Positions 56,074 to 64,000 of a stretch of DNA of 64,000 nt are shown one piece after another. Position 1 is the first letter of the stretch; the number at the start of each line of letters is the position of its first letter. The DNA lies in assembly GCA_026874595.1 (NCBI GenBank), contig CM049312.1:70404929-70468928 (forward strand), read 5' to 3'. The notes under the pieces are model-generated. The model was given only the letters and a program-made list of their open reading frames with translations, was not told where the DNA came from and ran no database searches. The translations under genes and the position numbers were made by a program. Source of the DNA: Sipunculus nudus. Taxonomy: Eukaryota > Annelida > Sipuncula > Golfingiida > Sipunculidae.

Positions 56074-59000
56074 GTAAGATATCGTTTCAACAATAATCTT
56101 AAGCTCATAGAAGTTTATAGAGTTATGAAGCATAAGACTTGAAGGTTAATTTTAGTTTTTATAATACAAATATCTACAAAATATGCCAAATATTTAATCA
56201 AATATTAAAATAAAGCAATAAAGGTATTGTCATTCCGTAAAGGAACATTTGGCATTCGAAAATGTTACCTGGCCGATTATGAAATTTCATATAACGTACA
56301 TGAATCATTTACTGTCTAATTTCAGGAATGAAAGAAGAAATAATCGGGATGTTACGTGTCCTCAAGGACCGTATAAAGCAAGGGAAGGACTTTGCCGACC
56401 TGTATACAGAAGATGGTGTTATGTTATCGCCTGGTGAACCACCGGCTACGGGATCAGGTATGTCACATAGGCCGATGTATATATATTTATATATAGATGG
56501 TTTTGTAAGCAAGTAGCCTAATAATTATTAGTTGCGGATACACAGTAATTCTTCCAACAGTCGCTTTAGTTCCTCCACGGTGAGTCTTTTACAAGGTTGT
56601 TTTATTAAGAAACTCAAATGCTCTGAACAGCTGAAGAAAAATATATGTAGTATTAAAATCTTGCTCCTTTAAATCCTCAACCAATTTTTTCAGAGGTTTT
56701 GCTGATTGCTCAGAGATCTGACCATTTCAGGTCATTTTGATGTGTACTATCTAGGATTCTAGGTACTTGAATATGTTGTTATATAAATACTTGATTCGCT
56801 GCAGTGCATCCGTACCAAAAAGCAATTTATTTTGCATTCGGTAAGAGGTTATGATGTTTGCGCCAGTTTACATTTTCAACGATCTCAATCCTTAATTTCC
56901 ATCATTCCTTAAAAGGTGCGACAAAATTGGATCATCTCAATATTTTACAATAGCAGAGGTATTAGAGTTTTCCCTGCCCTGCAGTCAATGGTATATTTTA
57001 TCACTTATCTCCATTACTGGAAAAGTACTACCCTGTTAGCTCAACTGTTGATAGGGATATCAGATTATGTATTACTGTTGTATTACTAATAAAATTTATT
57101 TTTTTCTTAAGCATGCTTACAATTAAGGCTTATTAACACAACCAAAAAATACAAAGTATTTTTACCTTCATTATGGTGAATTATCTCTAGATGATTGTGA
57201 ATTTAAAACTGGGATGGTGGCTACCTCCACCATGTTTTAAGAGTATGCGAATTGCAAGCTGTCCATACTCCTGTGTATTCAACAAAACCCTCTTAAAAAG
57301 TAAAAGCAACTGGCTTTACGCCATTTCTGTTTGATTTGCTTTTAGTGTATAGTATGCTTGTTACTCACATCCATTATGATTTAAGATGATTTTTTTCTAT
57401 CTATATGGCGTTTTCCACTGAAGCTTTTGAATGACAATTAGTGTCTTGTTGTCACATTAACTTTAACACTGATTTAATCAAATATAACCCTATAGACGGT
57501 TGCCAATTTGACATTTTATGCCTTAAAATCATCTTATTTTTTATTATTATAAGTTATCTGCTTCCACGGTCATTTCAATACACCTTGCGTATAGTTACTT
57601 ACCTCTGGCCATTACGGCAATAAATTAGTTCGACGAAAGAACCAGCCGAAGAAATACTTTTACATCATACATGAAACCAATATTTCTTTCATAAGATTTT
57701 GGAAACAATCATGTTTTTTGTAACGTTTGGACAAAAATGCCATGTATCAAAATACTCGAATTTTTTTTGGAAAATGATCAAGCTGTCTTGCGTGAGTCTT
57801 GTTTATTTCCTAGTTTTCGGTTTTGAAGTTGTGAACTCATGTTATTAAATATTACATTTTCTGCGAGGCCACACCATAGCTATACACAAATCATAATCGG
57901 TCGAGCTAGGAACTTAAAAAACAATAATATATATAGGTCAGCTAATAAATTTTGAGCTTCCATTTTATTTTATGGTTGATGTTTTTTGCTTTCATTAAAT
58001 ATATAATTTTGTAACCATTATGTTAAACTCCATGAAATTATGATTCAAACAATCGTGTTACAACAGAAAATTAGCAAAACATATAATAATTCTTTTAGTC
58101 TATAGGATGCTTTCTTGAAAGAATTAATGGCTAGCTAAATAAACCATTGGTACATAATATAATTTACTAGAACCCATCATACTTGATGGGGTATAATATT
58201 GCTTCGGGTATAACAGTGCTTCAGTAAGCTTCCTTTATTTAGCTTTCTTTATTTCCAGACGGTATTTCTGCGATCATAAAGAAATATTATGACGACTTTA
58301 AAATGGCCGAGCTCGAGTTCTACGAGCCGAAGATCGAGGTACTCGCGGACGGGAAGAGCGCTTACAGCTGGCACAAGTTCAAACTCCATAACGCAGAGGG
58401 GAAGATAGTCATGTCTGGAAAGTGAGTGTATAAAACACCTATATGTTTAAATCAAGCAACACACACTCACACACATTGCATAATTGTATTTTTGTTATAG
58501 TCATTCTACATATGTAATAGTAAACATTACCTACACCGAATATTATTCCATCAATAAATTTGGTTTTATTTAAATTTATTTTGGTCATTTCATAATGAAA
58601 TTCTAAATAATTGTTTGTTTGCTTTTTGCATGAAAACAGCAATAATAAACCATAAAATATGAACGTATATATTTTCCTCCTTGCCAGAAAAAAAGATTGC
58701 TTAGAAAAATGGGCACTTGAAGGCAATACTTCGCTTCTGACATAAAACGTGTCGGGAGTATAATCATGTCATATACAGACAAAATACTTGTTTTTCTATA
58801 TCAATATAATATGTTTACTACCCAGCCATCTAAGAGATTTGTAGGGCTTGATCTATCATGGTTCAGTATTTTTTCTTAGTCGCGGTTTTCACAATTCAAA
58901 AGTTATGTCTGATATGAAACGCAGACAGACTATTAGTTAACTATACCATTACATTCTGTGTACTACACAGATTTCTTAATTTGTAGTCCATCATTGTTCT

Positions 59001-60180
59001 GTATTTATCTGAGTGGAGTTTTTTTAACAATGCAATAAAAATATATGCTACCAGCAGAACAATATTGATTTTACTTGAAGTTAGATTTTTTTCTATTGTT
59101 ATAAATGCATTGTGTTAGTCTTAGTGATGGAATAATTCTTAGTATCTTATCATATCATATACAAAGTGCCTCTCAAAAATTTATTTAGATTGCCTGCGAT
59201 TGATTGTGTACAATGATTATTCGTATGTATCGTTAAATCTCATATTTTTTTAGCAATTATTTTGAATTCGACTTGTGGTGACCTCGGTCTTTTATATATA
59301 CAAAAATGAATGAGAAATCAATTATATCAGAATATAATGGAAATGGGGATAAAAATAAATTTGGTATTTTATTCAAAATTTCAACTAATACCTCTCACAA
59401 AAACTGTTTGAAATTACTAAGGTAGCTACATTATCATGCTGTGCTTAGTTCACATGCAAATGTGTGGAGCAGCCCTAAACACTACCACATTTGTGCTTAA
59501 CTCTAATTGGATAATACCCCAGCCAATAAGACACAGGCGTCTCCCCCCCCCCCGCAGCCCCCTGTTTAATTAGCCCTGTCCTGACCTGCACTTACTTTAA
59601 GCCTGCAGGTTACGAGAAATGGAGCCAAAAATTTAAAAGCCCGCATTTATTGTTTAAGATAATTAAAAACACTGAAACAGTTTTTTAAACTGCATTGAAT
59701 AACCTATCAGATGACGCATTTTAGTCTGATTTTTGTGTTTATGATTTTTTTTTCTGATATAACTTAACATGTGAATAGTTTCTGCTGGGAAAATTTATAT
59801 TGACCTACCACCCAGGTAATCCACAGCAAGGAACAAAAAAATTGATTAATCAAAAACAAGTTAAAAATGAGCAAGGTTATGATCTCACAAGTAAGATAAA
59901 GTTAAGTTTGGCCACAATGGAAGTTATTCTTAAAATTAGATATCCGATAAATAACAAATAGCAAAGGCAAGTACCACGTAAGCTGTCCTTCCAGAGATAG
60001 TAGTTCAGCAGTGTCCTACTCATGGAAATTATGTAGGTAGGTAGAAAAGATGATTGTGTGATAAAACAATTAATTGTTGTGTATGATTGTTTAAATTTCA
60101 GCACTGTCAGGGTTTGGAAGAAAGATGAGGTCAGAAAAGAGTGGTTGGTGGTCCTTGAAATGTTCAACGAAGAGCCCTAG
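56064..60180 (+). CDS. SnoaL-like / DUF4440 protein (NTF2-like fold), complete, four exons
   Basis: Exons 56064-56073, 56326-56457, 58259-58421 and 60102-60180 join with GT-AG introns in phases 1, 1 and 2, giving 127 residues. The N-terminal helix has IIGMLRVLKDRIKQGKDFAD, then LYTEDGVMLSPGEPPATG, the typical start of the DUF4440/SnoaL fold. A KKYYDDF helix and alternating beta-like strands follow (LEFYEPKIEVLADGKSAYSW, HKFKLHNAEGKIVMSGK-type, VRVWKKDEVRKEWLVVLEMF). Length fits small NTF2-like proteins of 120-150 residues. No signal peptide or membrane segment is present with this start, so it is probably cytosolic; the ligand or reaction is unknown. The same frame is open upstream to an ATG at 55914, which would add a hydrophobic N-terminus; I prefer 56064 because it joins a compact domain. 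Intron 3 holds a repeat shared with 6.9-8.5 kb. Confidence 0.85.
56326..56457 (+). CDS. SnoaL-like gene exon 2
   Basis: Acceptor CTAATTTCAG, donor GGATCAG/GTATGT. It encodes the N-terminal helix and the YTEDGVMLSPGEPP motif. Confidence 0.85.
58259..58421 (+). CDS. SnoaL-like gene exon 3
   Basis: Acceptor TTATTTCCAG, donor GGAAA/GTGAGT. It encodes the second helix and central strands and is clearly GC-richer than the flanking introns, as expected of coding sequence. Confidence 0.88.
58820..59400. repeat. Copy of the 6.9-8.5 kb sequence in intron 3
   Basis: It aligns with 6880-7370 and then directly with 8330-8480, skipping the 955-bp element present there. It begins at CTAAGAGATTTGTAGGGC, which matches TTAAGAGATTTTTAGGAC over the stop codon of the 6560-6895 frame. 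Confidence 0.65.
60102..60180 (+). CDS. SnoaL-like gene exon 4
   Basis: Acceptor TTAAATTTCAG, then 25 full codons and the TAG stop. It encodes the last strands, TVRVWKKDEVRKEWLVVLEM, ending FNEEP. Confidence 0.85.
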
Positions 60181-61734
60181 CGCCTTTGCACGGAAAGGAC
60201 TGATGTATTATTTAGTTTAAGAGGTCAAACCCGCACAGCAAAGATTCACATCTCATTGCATTCCTTTATTTAATTGTTGCGAAAGTCCTTCTGTGCTAAA
60301 CGTTAGTGATGTTTGGTCAATACCGTTTATGTGCTATTTATTGATAAAAAGTGACAGCCATTCTAGTAAGGCTGAATATACATAATATTCCCTGCCGTAC
60401 CTTTCACTAACTGGTGTACAGCAGACAATACCTGAGAGTAAGGAGTGAAATAGTCGCTTTAAATTTGATCGTCACTAGTTGTAGCTACCTACTTCATCAT
60501 CAGCATTTTCTGTTAACACAGGAAGTCTAGGAGTGACAAAAGAAAAGTTAGCTTTACCAGTATAGAAAAAGTGTGACTAGTAATATGAACAATGTAACCA
60601 CTGAGCTCTTACGTTAATTCATTGACTTCCACATCCGTTTGAAAACTGAGTTTACCGCTAACTGATGTTCATTTTTGAAAACTAAACAAAACTGAACAAT
60701 TTCTAGTGCATTTGTTTCTAATAAAGTAATTGTTTTCATACCCCACATTTACAAAATGGCAAACGTGTGTGTTTTATTTTTATAATGTTTGTCTGAAACA
60801 ATAGTGCAAAGTTTATGACTCCATAAAAATCTTTTCTACAATATTTCGTTCTGATACACAATGTATTAGTGGGATTATTCCATGTGTTTCTTAATAGGTT
60901 TCCATTGATTGTGAATAATAACGGTTTGTCGAAAGCACTTGTGTTTTTCATTTGTTCAATTCTAGTGTCCTTTGTGTTTGTTATGGGATGTTTTTCGTTA
61001 GACCTTTCTTTAATAGCATCAGAGTCAGTCATGTCCGATTTGCGAGAAGGCATTTAAATTTTTCATGAAACAAAGCTTCTTTCTTGGGAAGATATGTGAT
61101 GAGAATGTACGTTTCGAGGCTACTTATTACAAACCGTAATATTTACAGCAATGAACTCTTCATAAAGACGATCATAACATGTTGTGACTTACTGTGCTCT
61201 ACTATTGTATTTTCATGTCCATGTCCAGGTATAGTTTGTTTTATAGTGCAAGAAGATGTGAAACACAGATTTTCGGAATAACATATTATGGTGTTCTTCT
61301 GCTGGTGTTGTCAATATCCTTGCCAAAGGGTATTTGACGATTCAAATTATTACTGTTCACTGTTCACTTGTTCCCCTGTCTACATTTCTCTCAGTCTGTA
61401 TGTTATATTTCTCATTTCGTCAAGCGCTAGATCTTTTGTCGTCTATTTTGTTTATCAGACATCACGACATTTATAATATTCAATAAAAAAAATACGTGAA
61501 TGAACTAACTTTTCGATACAAGATTAAGAATGATGCATTGTTTTTGAGTAAATAACCTGTTAAATGTCATGTGAAGCACTTAAAAATATTCTGTTAAGCA
61601 CTCCATCCAATCTATTTCTACCTCTTGATCTATGCCACAATATATTTTAACTCATTTCATAGAATTATACTTCACGAAAACGCAAAAAAGTGCTAAAATA
61701 AACCTTTCGCAGGTATATATTGCAAAGTGTTCGC
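60181..61734. other. 3' side of the SnoaL-like gene; no further gene
   Basis: Probably 3' UTR at first, then AT-rich spacer. Several short frames on both strands have no recognisable content. Confidence 0.45.
60720..60725 (+). terminator. Candidate polyadenylation signal of the SnoaL-like gene
   Basis: AATAAA 540 bases after the stop codon, the first canonical hexamer I noticed downstream on the plus strand. Confidence 0.35.
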
Positions 61735-62640
61735 CTTTGGTCCTTAGATGTCTTTTGGTGCTTGATGTAAATACATCATACAAATTGCATCTTTAGGCAC
61801 TTTACGGGAACAAATTATACCAAGTGCGTCTATAGACCCTTGAAGGCAATACATATTACAGGTTACTTCTCTATATCCATGATGGTAATACATATTACAT
61901 GGAACGCCTATAGGCCCTTGACGGGAATACATTATACAGAATGTGTCTTTGGGTCTTAATGGGAATACATCCTACATATGCGTCTTATGGCCCTTGATTT
62001 GAATACCTTTTACTAGGTGCGTCTCTGACGGGAACACATTATACAAAATGGCCCTTGATTTGATGTTGTTCACACTGCGTCTTTGTGTCCTTGATATGAA
62101 TACCATGTACACTGATCAACTCTTTTTATTGGACGAGAACCCATTAAACACAGTAAGTCTTTGTGTCCATGACGGGAATACATTTTGCACAGCGCGTCTT
62201 TGTGTCCTTGACGGGAGCACATTGTGCAAAATCTAAAGGGTAGTGATGACAATATGTATTACAAGATACCTCTCTAAATCCTTGATTGCAATACATATTA
62301 CACGTACCGTGTGAAAGTCCTTTATTGGAATATATCATACGAAATGCGTCTTTTGGCCCTTGATTTGAATACCGTGTACACAGTGCGTCTTTGTGTCCAT
62401 GACGGGAATGCATCATGCACAGTGCGTCTTTGTATCCTTAACGGGAGCAAATTGTGCAAAATGCGTCAAAATGGCCTTGAGAGCAATATGTATTAGAAGA
62501 TACCTCTATATCCTTGACCACAATACACATATTATACGGACCGTCATATTACACGATTCCTTGGTTGGAATACATCCTACAAAATGCATCCTTTGGCCCC
62601 TGATTTGAATACCTTGTACAAAATGCGTCCCTTGGGCCTT
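61735..62640. repeat. 39-bp minisatellite, about 23 units
   Basis: Unit consensus contains TGCGTCTTTGTGTCCTTGA followed by CGGGAATACATTATACA. The period is 39 bp, a multiple of three, so both strands give repeating 13-residue peptides (minus strand YSNQGPKDAFCRM-like, plus strand RLCVLDGNTLCTA-like). Frames are broken by stops and shifts between 61932, 62252 and 62416, so no single ORF spans the array. Confidence 0.85.
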
Positions 62641-64000
62641 TCGTGTGACTCTTGTACAGAGTGTTCTTCATTCTAGATATTATAGACTTTTGTTGTTCCA
62701 AGAAAATGTCAAATGTGCCTTTAACAATGTGTGCCTCGAATGCCATAAAAATACATTGACAGGTTTTTGAATACTATATCCTAACTATTCAATGTATAAT
62801 TCCCCAGAGTGTAAATGCTTTTGACTCTCAGTACGCCGTTAAACATTACCACCCCTGTCACACGAAGTAATTTTATTTCTTTTTCTTACGATTCACCGGC
62901 ATGGCTTTATGGAATCAGGCGAATTTCTATACAATTCCTTTATATTTATTTGTTCGGTTTTGAAAAACGATTAAAAGGTTTGGCTCTCATTTTCCACTCC
63001 CGGATAAACAATTATTTATGATAAATTCTGTTTGGAAGAAAGAGGCTCTATTCTGTATCTTTTATCCTTAATTATGCTAGCCTACGTCAGCGACCCATTG
63101 ACCTTGAAATGTAAAAATTTGTTACGATTAACAAAAACGCCCGAAAAAGATTGTTAAACATATGTGGAGATCATTGATTTTGAACATATATAACAATTGT
63201 TCTGCATACCTAATAAAAATATCTGAATACTACCTATGTAATAGAACTTTACAAGAAGGAATGCATGGAGGTATGTCGCAGATTCACAAGTAATAGGAAA
63301 ATTATGCAAATTAAAAGATTAAAGAAATTAAAAGATTTAATTTCACATATTATGAAATTCCTGGTGGAGCATTGAGCGCTTTCCACATGCGAGATGTCCG
63401 CCGCGGGGTATATAACTGGAATTCCGCGCAGAATCAACTGCCACTACAACGCCCACGCTATATCCATCGCACAAAAAATCGTGGTAATCGTTATGCCAAT
63501 GCATTCCAAATATTTGTTCTTAGAGAAATTTTGTTGAAGCCAATCTGCAGATTGAATGTTAAGCCAGGAAAAAGAACACAAAAAGCATGATTAGGCCTGC
63601 AGATATTATGACTTTACTAAACTCCATACCATAATGCTACCCGATATGATCCATCAAGTAATCAAGGGAATAAATCAATGCCAGTTTGCCTAGAAACGAA
63701 ATTTATTGACAAGAACCCAGCGCAAATAGGTGCAACCGTCTTAAAATACATGAAAAAAAACAACGGGTAAAATCCTCTTAATAGATAATAAATGGTGGTA
63801 CTTAAAGATAAATATTCACTTTGACTGTATCTCCTGTTACATGCCGAAAGGATGCAATTAATTATGTTTTGTCGTAGATAATCATAAAATCAGCATCAAA
63901 TACACAGATATATGACAAACGTGGTAAGCGTTTATACACAAATGTTTGTTTTATTTCAAAATATTTAATAACGAATTTCCAACTACACTTGTGTTTTGAC
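62641..64000. other. No confident gene; a coding-like pocket at 63360-63560
   Basis: Mostly AT-rich. The pocket around 63380-63480 is GC-richer and open in more than one frame on the plus strand and one on the minus strand, ending at a possible CACCAG splice site on the minus strand. I cannot choose between them or name a product. Confidence 0.35.

Noticed and set aside
55914-56096. Longer start for the SnoaL-like protein at 55914
   Set aside because: Open in frame but it adds an unrelated hydrophobic segment, and a TATA-like site lies between it and the ATG at 56064; kept as an alternative only.
61735-62640. CRISPR-like array
   Set aside because: The units are contiguous, diverged 39-bp repeats with no unique spacers, in a eukaryotic context; it is a minisatellite.

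Overview
The window looks like a piece of an animal nuclear genome, most likely a lophotrochozoan and probably a mollusc. It is AT-rich, its real genes are split by GT-AG introns, and it is full of non-autonomous transposons and tandem repeats. Two repeat styles recall bivalve and gastropod genomes: tandem core units next to GGACGGAC / GACGACAGAC tracts with a CTCAGCTGAGC end, and blocks rich in GACCTTTGACC. No rRNA gene, intact tRNA gene, CRISPR array or prokaryotic operon was seen. The taxonomic call is inferred from style, not from a database match.

Three protein genes can be supported. (1) On the minus strand at 12657-16472 a two-exon gene encodes a KAP-family P-loop NTPase of about 1070 residues. 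The Walker A exon splices in phase to a long exon with four predicted membrane segments, Walker B and the C-terminal NPR motif. A tract of about 335 residues built from 8-residue units is inserted before the C-terminal part. (2) On the plus strand at 56064-60180 a complete four-exon gene encodes a 127-residue protein that looks like the SnoaL / DUF4440 (NTF2-like fold) family. (3) On the minus strand at 28597-33985 two exons of an unrecognised acidic protein join cleanly in phase, but the 3' end of the gene is not resolved. A possible exon or decayed ORF at 6560-6895 is weaker.

Layout: 1-1771 is one copy of a duplicated block whose partner lies at 46063-46876, with a 474-bp hAT-type MITE only in the first copy. 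From 2.7 to 8.5 kb lie tandem-repeat elements with a shared terminal hairpin, then a quiet stretch, then the KAP gene (12.6-16.5 kb). From 19.5 to 28.5 kb come repeat arrays, a 1.8-kb element with about 300-bp inverted termini, and a tRNA-derived SINE. The single intron seen in gene 3 (28.7-33.8 kb) is almost wholly a nest of hAT-type and palindromic elements. A 3.8-kb hAT-type element with a perfect 8-bp target duplication fills 35.1-39.0 kb and itself contains a hairpin-family element broken by a 1.06-kb segment that is over 99 percent identical to one 4.5 kb away. Foldback and GC-rich inverted-repeat elements follow (42-45.4 kb), then a tandem array split by a dead LINE fragment (49-51 kb), then gene 2, then a 39-bp minisatellite at 61.7-62.6 kb.

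The genes show no functional link to each other. The main interest is the in-frame repeat expansion in the KAP NTPase and the well-dated nesting of mobile elements, several with exact target-site duplications and pre-insertion (empty-site) copies inside the same window.
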